Shown: in pieces, positions 43,136 to 53,700 of the stretch
How positions within the stretch are numbered: position 1 is the first letter of the stretch
How the letters are laid out: each line of letters starts with the position of its first letter
Assembly: GCA_019454985.1 (NCBI GenBank)
Contig: JACFNF010000012.1
Location: 1 to 64,000, forward strand
Direction of reading: 5' to 3'
DNA: 64,000 bases
Source of the DNA: Bacteroidales bacterium
GTDB taxonomy: Bacteria > Bacteroidota > Bacteroidia > Bacteroidales > F082
Program-made: the position numbers and the translations under genes
Notes under the pieces: generated by a model
Told to the model about the DNA's origin: nothing
Database searches by the model: none
What the model saw: the letters and a program-made list of their open reading frames with translations, nothing else

Positions 43136-43163
43136 AAGTCACTTTATTATAAAATTTATTTTT

Positions 43164-43790
43164 ATGACCAACCCGTTGAATGAGGCGGCTGCACGGCTCA
43201 CTACCGAGCTAAAAGCCTATCTGAACATCAGATTGAGCCTCGTGGGGCTACACCTAAGCAAACGTATTGCCACCCTCACCTCAGCCATTCTGACGTTTAT
43301 CATCCTGCTGTTTATTGCCGCTATGTTTGTGGCCATGCTTTCCTTTGCACTTGTTTATTGGCTCGGCGAAATTCTGGAGAGCTTCCCACTTGCTTTTCTC
43401 ATTGTTGCAGGGCTTTATGCACTTTTGGGCATCGTTGTTTATCTGGGGCGTCGTAGGTTTTTCATGGATCCGCTCATTCGCCGGTTTAACAATACCATGG
43501 CCAACAGTGAGATTCCGGGCGTAGGACTACCTCCCACGGTGAGATTCTCGTCCATCGGGGATCAGATTGTGTTTATGGAACAGGAAGCCGAAAAACACGA
43601 GATAGCTCTCCAGGAAAGCTACGAAGATCTGACCGAGCAATTGCAGCCGGCCAACCTGACACGCAATCTTCTTGCACAGATTTTTGGCAGCCCTGCCATC
43701 GCTGTTTCGCTGCTCGAGATGGCAATCAAACTACTCCGCAACCGTCGGAAAATCCGCAAAAAAGGTTCTGACAACGAATCAGACAGTTAG
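43164..43790 (+). CDS. phage-holin-family-like integral membrane protein (not phage)
   Basis: A 208-residue protein with an N-terminal amphipathic helix, two close membrane helices (about 35-65 and 70-100) and a long charged C-terminal tail ending in basic residues (NRRKIRKKGSDNESDS). The membrane part resembles the putative Actinobacteria-type holin-X/DUF1469 group. No phage genes surround it; such proteins are common next to YtxH genes. Its last 12 bp overlap the end of the convergent frr gene. Confidence 0.65.
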   Translation: MTNPLNEAAARLTTELKAYLNIRLSLVGLHLSKRIATLTSAILTFIILLFIAAMFVAMLSFALVYWLGEILESFPLAFLIVAGLYALLGIVVYLGRRRFFMDPLIRRFNNTMANSEIPGVGLPPTVRFSSIGDQIVFMEQEAEKHEIALQESYEDLTEQLQPANLTRNLLAQIFGSPAIAVSLLEMAIKLLRNRRKIRKKGSDNESDS

Positions 43791-44342
43791 AATATCCTTT
43801 TCTTTGATCTCGAGGATTTTATCAACTTTGGCAATAAAGCCATCGGTTACCTCCTGAATCTTTTCGAGCAGCCGCTTCACTTCGTCTTCCGGCACACCCT
43901 CTTTTTCGAGGTTTTTGGCATCAATATTGGCCTGACGGCGGGCATTGCGGATGCTCACTTTTGACTCTTCAGCCTGATTTTTGGCCCTTTTCACCAACTC
44001 GCGCCGACGTTCTTCGGTGAGCGGCGGCACATTGATGCGCAGCAGTTCGCCATCATTCATCGGATTGAAGCCGAGGTTGGCAGCCATGATGGCCTTTTCA
44101 ATAGCGTGGAGTGATGATTTGTCGAAAGGCTGCACAATGATCTGCCTGGGGTCGGGCGTGTTGATATTCGACAAGCGCTCGATAGGTGTCATCGCACCGT
44201 AATACTCCACCATAACGCCGCTCAGCATAGCAGGATTGGCTTTGCTGGCCCGGATTTTCTGCAACTCCCGTTCAAAATGCCCGATAGCTTGCTCCATACT
44301 CTCTTTTGTAGTCTCCAGTACAAATTGGGATTCTTCTGTCAT
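43779..44342 (-). CDS. frr: ribosome recycling factor
   Basis: A 187-residue RRF. Family words include LQKIRASKANPAMLSGVMVEYYG (about 28-50), NINTPDPRQIIVQPFD (about 58-75), NDGELLRINVPPLTEERRRELVKRAK (about 95-120) and a C-terminal coiled region. With EF-G it splits the ribosome after termination. Start at ATG 44342; the frame back to 44363 runs into the TAAATTTG promoter. pyrH, its usual neighbour, is 3 kb upstream on the same strand with two genes between. It overlaps the convergent membrane-protein gene by 12 bp. Confidence 0.95.
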   Translation of the reverse strand: MTEESQFVLETTKESMEQAIGHFERELQKIRASKANPAMLSGVMVEYYGAMTPIERLSNINTPDPRQIIVQPFDKSSLHAIEKAIMAANLGFNPMNDGELLRINVPPLTEERRRELVKRAKNQAEESKVSIRNARRQANIDAKNLEKEGVPEDEVKRLLEKIQEVTDGFIAKVDKILEIKEKDILTV

Positions 44343-44360
44343 AACGCTGAATTTGGTGTA

Positions 44361-44368
44361 CAAATTTA
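44361..44368 (-). promoter_or_regulatory. -7 box of frr
   Basis: Minus-strand TAAATTTG, 18 nt before the ATG. Confidence 0.55.
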
Positions 44369-44688
44369 AGGTAAAAAATCATTTTGACGAAACTGTTTGT
44401 AAAGCCGTTACGAAGACATGGCGAAATTTTTGGAGATTTCTTGATTCTTTCTGTTTATCTATCAAGTAAAATTCCTTCCGATTGTTTTGAGGTCATTTTT
44501 TTCGTTTACCGCTACCAATCCTTTCTGCATAAGCCAATGAAAATTTGAAACGTACCTTTTTTGTACTGAATTTAAACCGTTTTTAGCTTATCTCTGAGTT
44601 GCCTCACTTTTATAAAGTTAAAGAACAACAAAACCCTGAGTTTGCACAGTACAACTCAGGGCTTTTAAAAATCAGTTTTGATTCACTC
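44369..44688. other. intergenic region between frr and the DUF937 gene
   Basis: About 320 bp. Apart from the frr promoter at its left end and the terminator at 44634-44665 I see no feature; short frames here are not gene-like. Confidence 0.5.
44634..44665 (-). terminator. terminator after the DUF937 gene
   Basis: CCCTGAGTT (44634-44642) pairs with AACTCAGGG (44653-44661), a 9-bp stem; on the minus strand it is followed by TTTTGTTGTT. Confidence 0.8.
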
Positions 44689-45285
44689 TTATTTCAGCAG
44701 TCCGCCTAAAATATCATCAATTAAGCCACCACTGCTTTTTTTGGAGCCGCCACCTAAAAGTCCGCCAACTGCATCGAGCAGGCCACCGCTGACTTTTTTG
44801 GAGGGAGCGCCAGCGCTGAGCAGTCCTCCCAGCAAATCGCCCAACCCGCCTGAAGCAGTTTTCGACTGGCGTTTTTGTTTTCCGACATAGGCCATCACAA
44901 TTGGTGCAAGGATTGCAAGCAAGGGCTTGACTTTATCTAAGCTCAAGCCCGACTGTTGGGCAACGCCTTTTTCGACTGCCGCCCTGTTTGAACCAAAAAT
45001 ATGCTCTAAGATACTGTTACCGTCCTGCTGAAGTGCACCGCTTTGCGACTGAAAAAGGCCGGCGAGATTGTCTAACAGTGAACCATCATGTTTCGACTCG
45101 AGGGCTTTGTTCAGGCTTTCGGCTCCTTGGCTGGTCCGGGCGTTTTTCATCAAACCGGCCAGAATGGCAGGCACTGCCACATTCACTGCCGAAGAAGCCT
45201 GCTTTTGGTTCATTCCGAGTTGCGACGATACTGTCTGAATCACTCCCTGCCCAATCGGGCTACTCAACAAACTTGTTAAATCCAT
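44689..45285 (-). CDS. DUF937 domain protein with glycine-leucine-rich C-terminal repeats
   Basis: 198 residues. The N-terminal about 130 residues are a helical DUF937 domain (MDLTSLLSSPIGQGVIQTVS, AVNVAVPAILAGLMKNA). The tail has three imperfect repeats of the GGL(L/I)D-x-x-GGLL type, separated by Ser-Lys-Lys (about 145-198). No signal peptide, so probably cytoplasmic. Function unknown; such tails could aid self-assembly. Own promoter at 45311-45318; sits between frr and the GT39-type gene on the same strand. Confidence 0.8.
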   Translation of the reverse strand: MDLTSLLSSPIGQGVIQTVSSQLGMNQKQASSAVNVAVPAILAGLMKNARTSQGAESLNKALESKHDGSLLDNLAGLFQSQSGALQQDGNSILEHIFGSNRAAVEKGVAQQSGLSLDKVKPLLAILAPIVMAYVGKQKRQSKTASGGLGDLLGGLLSAGAPSKKVSGGLLDAVGGLLGGGSKKSSGGLIDDILGGLLK

Positions 45286-45310
45286 TGCTGTAGATATTTT
45301 GTTAAAAGTG

Positions 45311-45318
45311 CAAATTTA
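45311..45318 (-). promoter_or_regulatory. -7 box of the DUF937 gene
   Basis: Minus-strand TAAATTTG, 25 nt before the ATG. Confidence 0.5.
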
Positions 45319-45438
45319 AAAGAGTTGAGATAATTTCAATAAAACCGCTTCGTTTTCAGGGAGATTTATTTAAAATTTTGCACCATGTCAATTAATCGGA
45401 ACATCATCTTATAAAATATCAACGACTTCCTTATATCG

Positions 45439-47319
45439 CTACAAAGGCTTGTAAAGTCCAAAGAGAACAGGTTCATATTTGCGGGTATAAAACCAGCGTT
45501 TGGTAACGCTAAAATTCTCGTGCCCGCTGTTCCAGATGTAAAATCGCAATACACTTCCCGATTTCATAGCGGGGCCTGAATCAAGATGATAGGCAACAAC
45601 GATACGGCTTGTGTCGCCGGGCATCAACTGGCGGCCACTCAGGTTGCCGGAGCGCCATAATAGAGGTTGTGGCAAAGAATCCTTTTTCACTTCCATCACG
45701 ATGGAGGCGTTTTGCATCGTTGAATGAGCAATGAATTCGACACCGGCCACCCAGATGCCGTCAAAAGGCGTCAAAACCGTGTCAACCGGGATTTCCCACA
45801 GTAACCCAAATTCGTCGTCTTCAGAAAATTTCTTAATACCCTGTATGTTTCGCTCTAACAGATACACCTTTTCTGTTTTTTGATTCAGCTCACCTGTCAG
45901 GGTATCGCGCTGAAAAAGATAATAACCCGAATTGAACCAGTTTTCGTGTTCAACCTGTCGTGGAAAGCGTGAACGCACATATTCCACCCATTCAAATGAG
46001 GCATAGTCGGTCCAGCCAACAGCAAACCAAGGCGTTGAACAATGATCTACCCAGCTCTCGAAGTCAGCCATTGCGTGATCTTTGTTGAAAAGCCGAACGC
46101 TATCCACCCCAAAACGCTGCTGATAAAAATTGAGCATCCGCTCCGAACCACCCACGGCAGCAAGGCTCACACTATCGGCCAAAGTTTTCCGGTTTTGAGC
46201 AAAACGGCTGGCGATCTGTTCGTAACCCTGATGTTGCATCATCCAGAAATGTTTGCGTTCCAATGTAAGTGTGAATAGCGACACGCCCAATATAAGTACG
46301 GTCATCACCACATTGAATGTTGGTTTCATCGGTCGCATCAAACCGGCAAGCCCCAATACAAAAAACGGAAAACTAAAAAACAAAGTGCTATATTGAATGA
46401 CCGGGGTTCGTAAAAATGAGTATGCCATCCCAACGGCAAACGAAAGCACAAAGGATGCTGTAAAAAGAATGATCCACTGTTTGCCAATCGGTTTTTCGGC
46501 ATATTTTGTCCGTAGTCCAAGAAAAAAGAAAGTTGCCAAAACTAAGGCCAAAGCCCATGAAAAATGCACGCTATAAGCCAAAAATTCAGGGAGAAAATAC
46601 CAGGTGGGACGTCCAAGCCAGTCGCCTATACCTCCCGCCGAGAGCTGGCTCCACATCACCGGAAAATTTGGTGCGTAAATGACAACAGCAGCCAAACCCA
46701 GCAATGCTGTGCGTTTCCAGTGTTGTCGTCCTACAATGCAGGCAAATCCAAGAAAGAGAAAACCTGCCATCAGCATGGCGAAATAGTGCATCATGGACGA
46801 TGCAACAAGCGCGGTCACAAATATTGGAATCCAAAGCGTTTGTCTTTTGTCAGAACGAACAAATTCCACCGCAGCCAATGTGGCAAGCAACAGAAAAAAC
46901 AATCCTGAGCTATAAGGGCGTGCAATCTGGCTATAAAACACAAAAAATTGTGTCGCAGCCACATACGAAGCAACAAACAATGCCGAAGTTTTGTTGAACA
47001 CCTTTCGGCTAATGCCGTAAACCAGTACAACCGAGCCCAAACCCATTAAGGCAAAAGGTAGTTTCACCCAAAACTCGTCCCATCCGGCCAATGCCGTTGT
47101 GGCAGCAAGAATGAGTTGCGCACCGGCAGGGTGTGCATCAGGAGTGACACCTTTGGTGATAAGTTGTCCAAAACTATTGTATCCGGTACGAAAAAGCGCA
47201 CTGAACTCATCGTGCATAAAGGGGATGGAGCCAAGGCAACAAAGTCTGACGACTGCCGCCACTGCCACAATGCCCCAAAACAAAGTCCGCGACCAAAATT
47301 TTCCAGCCGGATTTTCCAT
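45439..47319 (-). CDS. GT39/PMT-type membrane glycosyltransferase
   Basis: 626 residues: about ten to twelve membrane helices (residues 10-385) and a C-terminal soluble domain (about 390-626). The first periplasmic loop carries the acidic motif FMHDEFSALFRTGY (about 35-48) typical of ArnT/PMT-like enzymes that use polyprenyl-phosphate sugars. It probably transfers a sugar to a lipid, protein or polysaccharide outside the inner membrane. Start at ATG 47319, 11 bp after the pyrH stop; the open frame back to 47436 lies inside pyrH. Likely last gene of the secA-pyrH transcript. Confidence 0.8.
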   Translation of the reverse strand: MENPAGKFWSRTLFWGIVAVAAVVRLCCLGSIPFMHDEFSALFRTGYNSFGQLITKGVTPDAHPAGAQLILAATTALAGWDEFWVKLPFALMGLGSVVLVYGISRKVFNKTSALFVASYVAATQFFVFYSQIARPYSSGLFFLLLATLAAVEFVRSDKRQTLWIPIFVTALVASSMMHYFAMLMAGFLFLGFACIVGRQHWKRTALLGLAAVVIYAPNFPVMWSQLSAGGIGDWLGRPTWYFLPEFLAYSVHFSWALALVLATFFFLGLRTKYAEKPIGKQWIILFTASFVLSFAVGMAYSFLRTPVIQYSTLFFSFPFFVLGLAGLMRPMKPTFNVVMTVLILGVSLFTLTLERKHFWMMQHQGYEQIASRFAQNRKTLADSVSLAAVGGSERMLNFYQQRFGVDSVRLFNKDHAMADFESWVDHCSTPWFAVGWTDYASFEWVEYVRSRFPRQVEHENWFNSGYYLFQRDTLTGELNQKTEKVYLLERNIQGIKKFSEDDEFGLLWEIPVDTVLTPFDGIWVAGVEFIAHSTMQNASIVMEVKKDSLPQPLLWRSGNLSGRQLMPGDTSRIVVAYHLDSGPAMKSGSVLRFYIWNSGHENFSVTKRWFYTRKYEPVLFGLYKPL

Positions 47320-47330
47320 CACAACATCAC

Positions 47331-48038
47331 TCAACGGGTTACGATGGTTCCCACATCTTCTCCACGAAGCACATTGAACAGATTGCCTTGTTTGTTCATG
47401 TCGAAGACAAGGATAGGCATGTTGTTCTCCATACACAAAGTGAAGGCAGTGAGATCCATCACTTTAAGTTGTTTTTCGTAAGCTGTTTCAAAAGTCAGTT
47501 GATGATATTTCACGGCATCAGGTACTTTTTCCGGGTCGGCATTATAGATTCCGTCCACTCGTGTACCTTTCAGAATCACGTCGGCATTGATTTCGATAGC
47601 GCGGAGAGCAGCAGCCGTATCGGTCGTAAAAAAGGGGTTACCTGTTCCGCCGGCAATCACCACCATATTTCCTTCTTCGAGCAAGGCAATGGCTTTAGGC
47701 CCACTCATCGAATCGGCAACTCTGTCAATAAAAACTCCTGAGAGCAGAGCCGTTTTCATTCCGAGTGTCTGCAATGCTGATTGGATGGCCATGCTGTTGA
47801 TCACGGTGGCCATCATCCCCATATAGTCGCCCTGCACCCGATCCATACCTTGACTGGCTCCTTGTAATCCCCTGAAAATGTTGCCGCCGCCAATGACGAT
47901 GGCAATTTGGGTGCCTGTTTCGGCAGCTTTTTTAATTTCATCGGCATATTCGTTCAATCGCACCGGATCAATGCCATATTGTTGGTTGCCCATCAGGGCT
48001 TCGCCACTCAACTTGAGTAAAACTCTTTTGTATTTCAT
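47331..48038 (-). CDS. pyrH: uridylate (UMP) kinase
   Basis: A 235-residue amino-acid-kinase-fold UMP kinase with KLSGEALMG (about 8-17), VIGGGNIFRG (about 48-57), the DxxAA segment DTAAALRAIEINAD (about 145) and GTRVDGIYNADP (about 165). It makes UDP from UMP and ATP. It lies 13 bp downstream of the patatin-barrel gene and 11 bp upstream of the GT39 gene, so is probably in a polycistronic unit; frr does not follow directly. Confidence 0.97.
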   Translation of the reverse strand: MKYKRVLLKLSGEALMGNQQYGIDPVRLNEYADEIKKAAETGTQIAIVIGGGNIFRGLQGASQGMDRVQGDYMGMMATVINSMAIQSALQTLGMKTALLSGVFIDRVADSMSGPKAIALLEEGNMVVIAGGTGNPFFTTDTAAALRAIEINADVILKGTRVDGIYNADPEKVPDAVKYHQLTFETAYEKQLKVMDLTAFTLCMENNMPILVFDMNKQGNLFNVLRGEDVGTIVTR

Positions 48039-48051
48039 AAGATGTTATTCG

Positions 48052-50259
48052 TTAAAACCAATATCCAATATTAATAAAAAACTGCAATTCTTTGGTATGA
48101 TTTCCTCCCATCAGGCTCAGCTCAATAGGCCCCACAAAGCTGTCGTATGAAAAAGTGGCGCCATATCCGGCCATCACTCCAGATGATACAAACAGGTCGG
48201 CAAAATTTTCCGAAATAGTACCCACATCAATCATCGGACTGAAATAGAACTTATTGGAAAATTTATATTGCCAGGCAAAATGAAAAGTAGCCTGATTCAT
48301 TCCGGCTTTCTCCACAAAACGATGTCCTGCAAAAGGGATAAAACCGTCGAAATAGCTAAAATTCGATTGTCCGCCAAGCATAAACCAATGCGTAATGGGC
48401 AATGGGTTATCGCGGAAACTCACCCCGGCTGTCAAGCCGGCTTTCAGTGTATTTTTTTTGTTTACCGGAAAATTTTTATGGTAGTCGAGCATCACCACTA
48501 ACCCTTCCCCATTGTAATGATCCGCACTATCGGGAGTAATGGGCATCACATATTTGATAAGAAGGTTCATTTTTTGGCCGGTGGTCGAGAAATAGTTTTT
48601 GTCATAAGAATCAATGGCCCAGCTTGCATCGGCAACAAAGGTCTGGTTGAAGCTGTCATCGAAAACAGGATTTCCGAAACCACTTTTCAGGCCGGTGCTT
48701 TCTAGGCGTGCACCGATACGGAATCGCATGGTGTTGCGAAATGTCCATTGGCCGAAAGCTCCCAGATTGTATTGGTTGAAGCTAGCTACATCCTCAATGA
48801 GGTCTTTAGTATAAAAGTTCATCCTTAGGTTTAGGCCGGAAGCATGAAATCCAAACCCAGGTTTATGGCCGCGGTCAACTATGAAAAGTGCCTTTAGCCT
48901 TGGGTTTTCGCCAAGATTCAAATCCGTAAAAAGCTTCGACCCTTTGATCCAGACGTTTTTAAAAGTGGCATTCAAAAGCAGCCCGACTTTGTAATCCGAG
49001 TCGTAATGCAGCCCCATCCCGAACATCCCGCTACTGGCCTCGTTCACTTCAAAAACCAGGCAAGCGCCATCGCCGTCAGGCTCGAAATAGAAATTTAGTT
49101 GATCGAAAAAACCACTTCCGTAAGCACGTTTCACCGATACCAACACCTCATCGAGGTGAATCCATGATTTAGGACGAATCTCTAACACGCCTTCGAGAAA
49201 CTCATTTGACACCTTTTTCAGTCCTTCATAGCGTATCTGTGAGATGAACAAAGAGTCTAATGGACTGGCATTCAATGAACGGTTTATTTTAGGGCGGATT
49301 TGGTTGAGCGAATCGGCCAGATGTTTCAGAGCCGGCAATTGTGCGCGTGCTGCTTCCTCGCCTTTGGTGATAATTGCTTCATAATCGTTGAAACTCATCA
49401 TATCGTAGCCCGCAAGATCGGGTTTAATGTAATAATCGGTAAGCAGCACCGCCTTTTCGTTTGCCTTGTTGCGGTAAAAAGCGGTCACCTGATCGAGCAC
49501 CCGAATGGCTGAATTCAACTTCTCGATCCCAAGCAGGCCGGTTTGCACATCAACCCCGATGATGATATCGGCACCGCGCTTTTTGATCTCTTCAACCGGA
49601 AAATTGTTGATTACACCGCCATCCACCAACAGACGACCATCGCGGGTCACTGGGGTAAAATAACCCGGTATTGACATGCTGGCCCGGATGGCTTTATGCA
49701 ACACTCCCTTGTCGAGAACCACGTTTGAACCATCAGATAGGTCGGTTGCAATGCACAAAAAAGGTACGGGCAGCTTATTGAAATCATTGATTCTGTAGGC
49801 CGGACTGAGATATTTTGACAAAAGCAAATCCACCATTTGCCCGGTATAAAGCCCTGTTTTGAGTTTCACTTTTTTTTCCTCTACCGGAAAGGTCATAATG
49901 AAACGGTCGGCATTTTGTTTTTCCTCGATGGGGATATAACGGCGTTCAACTTTGTCGCTCATCAAAAAATCCCAGTTTTGCTGCCTAACGATCTTTTGCA
50001 TGGTATCCGGATGATAGCCAAGGGCATACAAACTCCCAAATATACTTCCCATGCTGGTTCCGCCGATATAATCAAACTGGAGTCCGGCTTCCTCGAACAC
50101 CCTGATTGCGCCAATATGTGCAAAACCTTTAGCCCCTCCCCCACTCAAAACCAATCCTGTTTTAGGTTGATGGATACGCGTGGCTCGCTGTCCAAAAACA
50201 GGAATAGCCACAATGAGCAACATGCCGGCGAACAGAGCATGAAATGAAATCCGTGACAT
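48052..50259 (-). CDS. patatin-like phospholipase fused to POTRA and outer-membrane beta-barrel
   Basis: 735 residues. Signal peptide (about 1-22); patatin domain (about 30-260) with oxyanion GGGAKGFAHIG, nucleophile Ser69 in G-T-S-M-G and Asp213 in V-D-G-G; a POTRA-like segment (about 320-395); and a C-terminal BamA/TamA-like barrel (about 400-735) ending in aromatic Phe (INIGYWF). This is the arrangement of PlpD-type (type Vd) autotransported lipases. It may cleave phospholipids at the outer membrane or be secreted. ATG 50259 gives a 10-bp gap to the upstream lipoprotein; the frame back to 50295 overlaps it and is rejected. Confidence 0.88.
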   Translation of the reverse strand: MSRISFHALFAGMLLIVAIPVFGQRATRIHQPKTGLVLSGGGAKGFAHIGAIRVFEEAGLQFDYIGGTSMGSIFGSLYALGYHPDTMQKIVRQQNWDFLMSDKVERRYIPIEEKQNADRFIMTFPVEEKKVKLKTGLYTGQMVDLLLSKYLSPAYRINDFNKLPVPFLCIATDLSDGSNVVLDKGVLHKAIRASMSIPGYFTPVTRDGRLLVDGGVINNFPVEEIKKRGADIIIGVDVQTGLLGIEKLNSAIRVLDQVTAFYRNKANEKAVLLTDYYIKPDLAGYDMMSFNDYEAIITKGEEAARAQLPALKHLADSLNQIRPKINRSLNASPLDSLFISQIRYEGLKKVSNEFLEGVLEIRPKSWIHLDEVLVSVKRAYGSGFFDQLNFYFEPDGDGACLVFEVNEASSGMFGMGLHYDSDYKVGLLLNATFKNVWIKGSKLFTDLNLGENPRLKALFIVDRGHKPGFGFHASGLNLRMNFYTKDLIEDVASFNQYNLGAFGQWTFRNTMRFRIGARLESTGLKSGFGNPVFDDSFNQTFVADASWAIDSYDKNYFSTTGQKMNLLIKYVMPITPDSADHYNGEGLVVMLDYHKNFPVNKKNTLKAGLTAGVSFRDNPLPITHWFMLGGQSNFSYFDGFIPFAGHRFVEKAGMNQATFHFAWQYKFSNKFYFSPMIDVGTISENFADLFVSSGVMAGYGATFSYDSFVGPIELSLMGGNHTKELQFFINIGYWF

Positions 50260-50269
50260 CAATCGGGAA

Positions 50270-50728
50270 CTAAAATTTAGGCTCGAAGGAACCAAAATCC
50301 GAATTCAGCTTTTTGAAGCCCACATATACATCCTGCGATTCGCCGTAAGGGACATTGCTGAGCACAACTTCGTACTGAAAGCCGCCATATAATCCTAAAG
50401 TATCGGACATATTCAAATTATGATAATTTAGGTTTTTCTTGATCGTTACCGTACCACGCAAATCGCCGATGCGCTCAAGATGCCAAACGGCATCGCTGTT
50501 GAATGTGATTTTTGCAATTTTCTGGCCAACAGGCTGGTTATTAAACAGAATAAGGAAATCATCGGGTGGATTGGCGATTTCCTCCATATAAGAATAGGTA
50601 AAACGCTTCTCGTAGTCAGGTGTTTCGGGCTTACAGGCTACAAAAAGTATAATAAGCAGGAGAGTTATAAATCGGATTGTTTGTGACCGAAACATCCTTT
50701 TCTTAAAACGACGAAAGCTGGGTTTCAT
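50270..50728 (-). CDS. predicted small lipoprotein of unknown function
   Basis: 152 residues with a basic N-terminus, a hydrophobic stretch and a lipobox ending LFVAC (Cys near 32). The mature part of about 120 residues is predicted to be beta-rich; no family recognised. ATG 50695 (MFRSQTIRF) would give a shorter, more typical signal peptide. It sits between secA and the patatin gene, 40 and 10 bp from them, with a near-match -7 box TATCTTAG (50753-50760, minus strand). Lipoproteins beside outer-membrane barrels sometimes assist assembly; that is only a guess. Confidence 0.7.
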   Translation of the reverse strand: MKPSFRRFKKRMFRSQTIRFITLLLIILFVACKPETPDYEKRFTYSYMEEIANPPDDFLILFNNQPVGQKIAKITFNSDAVWHLERIGDLRGTVTIKKNLNYHNLNMSDTLGLYGGFQYEVVLSNVPYGESQDVYVGFKKLNSDFGSFEPKF

Positions 50729-50768
50729 TTCTCCGGGCTTTGATTCATTGTGCTAAGATACGACAAAA

Positions 50769-53700
50769 TCAGTTCTCGTTCAACATTTTCCCATGACAAT
50801 TTTTGAATTTCTTTCCGCTACCGCAGGGGCATGGCTCATTACGTCCGACTTTTTTCTCAGCTACGATGGGTTGTGTCACCTCATTATGTTGGGTGTTGCT
50901 GTGAGCCTGTGATAAAAGATCGTTGCGTTCTTCTTTCATCCGGCTTCGGTCGAGGCCTCTCGGGCGATGTGCTTCCCGCACATTAGATGGGTCTTGCATT
51001 GGAATATCGGCGCGCATCAGAAACGAAATGACTTCCTTATTGATCCGGTGAATCATGGTTTTAAACAACTCGAACGACTCAAATTTGTAGATCAGCAACG
51101 GGTCTTTCTGTTCGTAAGTGGCGTTTTGAACTGACTGTTTGAGTTCGTCGAGTTCGCGAAGATGTTCCTTCCAGCTTTCGTCAATCAGAGCCAATGAGAT
51201 GCTCTTTTCAATGGACAGAGCCACTTCGCGTGCGCCATTTTCAACGGCCTTTTTCAGGTTGACAATCACCTGCATACCTTTGTGGCCATCGGTGATGGGA
51301 ATGGCAATGTTTTCATACATCTTTTGGCGCTCAAATACATCCCGAATCACCGGCATGGTTTTTTCGCCGATACGTCGTGTCTTTTCCTTGTAGTTAGCCG
51401 TGGCTTTGGCAAACAAGGCTTCGGCCATATCGTCCACCTTCGATTGCACAAAGTCTTTTTCACTAAAAGGGGGTTCTATACCCATAGATTTGATGACTGC
51501 AATACGAAGCCCCTCATAATCATGCTGTTGTTGGTATTCGGCAATCAGGTTTTCACCCAGATCATATAGCATATTCGAAATATCCACCGAAAGGCGTTCG
51601 CCGAAAAGGGCATGGTGTCGTTTTTTGTAAATCACCTCACGTTGGGCATTCATCACGTCGTCGTATTCGAGCAGTCGTTTACGGGTGCCAAAGTTGTTTT
51701 CCTCCACTTTTTTCTGAGCCCTCTCGATGGATTTGGTAATCATCGAATGTTGAATCACTTCTCCCTCTTTCAGTCCGAGGCGGTCCATCAGTCCTGCGAT
51801 ACGCCCCGATCCGAACATACGCATGAGGTCGTCTTCGAGCGACACGAAAAACTGTGAGCTCCCGGGATCACCTTGTCGTCCGGAACGTCCGCGAAGCTGG
51901 CGGTCAACGCGCCGCGACTCGTGTCGTTCTGTACCGATGATGGCCAAGCCGCCGGCTTCTTTCACTCTGGGACCCAGCTTGATATCGGTACCACGACCGG
52001 CCATATTGGTGGCAATGGTGACAACTCCTGGTTGCCCGGCTTCTTTCACAATGAGGGCCTCGCGTTGGTGGAGCTTGGCATTCAGCACATTATGCTGAAT
52101 GTTTTTACGCTGAAGCATACGGCTCAACAGCTCTGACGTTTCGACCGAGGTGGTACCAACCAGTACCGGCCGATGCTGCTCGACCAACTTTTGAATTTCG
52201 TCAATTACTGCATTAAACTTCTCGCGTTTGGTTTTGTACACCAAATCCTCGCGGTCGTCACGCAAAATGGGTTTGTTAGTCGGAATTACCACAACATCTA
52301 ACTTATAGATATCCCAAAACTCACCTGCTTCAGTTTCAGCTGTACCGGTCATCCCGGCCAGTTTTTTGTACATCCTGAAGTAGTTCTGCAAGGTAATGGT
52401 GGCGTAGGTCTGGGTGGCAGCTTCAACTTTAACGTTTTCTTTGGCTTCGATGGCCTGATGCAAACCGTCGGAATAGCGACGGCCTTCCATGATACGCCCT
52501 GTTTGTTCATCGACAATTTTGATCTTGTTTTCGATGATGACGTATTCAACATCTTTTTCGAACAGGGTATAAGCCTTCAAAAGCTGATGGACGGTGTGCA
52601 GACGTTCACTTTTTATGCCGAAATTTTGAATCAGCTCGCTTTTCTTATCAAGTTTTTTCTCCTCGTCGAGCTCCTGGCGTTCGATCTCAGCAATTTCAGC
52701 GCCTACATCAGGCAAAATAAAAAAGTTAGGGTCGTTATAGGATGCCGTCAGGAGGTCAATACCTTTTTCGGTAAGCTCGACAGAATTAAGCTTTTCGTCA
52801 ATTACAAAATAAAGCTCGTCATCAATGATATGCATGTTTTTTGCCTGCTCTTGAAGATAGAAACCTTCGGTTTTCTGCATCAGGCTGCGCATACCTTCTT
52901 CACTCAAAAATTTGATCAGGGCATTGTTTTTGGGAAGTCCGCGATGGGCCCGCAACAACAATTCGCCTCCACGTTTCTCGTCTGTTGGGGCTGGTCCCTG
53001 TAAGAGTTTTTTGGCTTCGGCAAGGATACTGGTTACCAATGTCTTTTGGGCGTTATACAGCTTCATCACGTCAGGCTTCAAAGTATCGAATTCCTGATTC
53101 TCGCCTTTTGGTGTTGGGCCACTGATAATCAATGGCGTACGGGCATCATCAATCAACACTGAGTCCACTTCGTCCACAATGGCATAATGATGTTTGCGCT
53201 GCACCAGCTCGTCCGGGTTACCAGTCATATTGTCACGCAAATAGTCGAAACCAAACTCATTGTTTGTTCCGTAGGTAATATCGGCCAGATAAGCATTGCG
53301 TCGTGCGACGGAATTGGGTTCGTGTTTGTCAATACAATCCACAGTAAGACCGAGGAAGTTGTAAATTACCCCCATCCATTCCGAGTCACGTTTTGCCAGA
53401 TAATCGTTCACGGTCACCACATGCACTCCTTTTCCGGCTAAGGCATTCAGATACACAGGCAAAGTTGCGACCAAAGTTTTTCCTTCACCTGTAGCCATTT
53501 CCGAGATTTTACCCTGATGCAACACGATACCACCGATAAACTGAACGTCGTAATGCACCATATCCCAGGTGATGAGGTTTCCTCCGGCCATCCAACTGTT
53601 TTTGTAAACAGACAAATCGCCTTCAATCTCCACAAAATCATGCTGTGCAGCCAGATTGCGGTCCAAATCGGTGGCCCGGGCAATGATGCGTTCATTATTT

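Noticed and set aside
43164..43790. Prophage remnant suggested by the holin-like protein
   Set aside because: No other phage genes, integrase or att sites nearby; this family is common in non-phage contexts.
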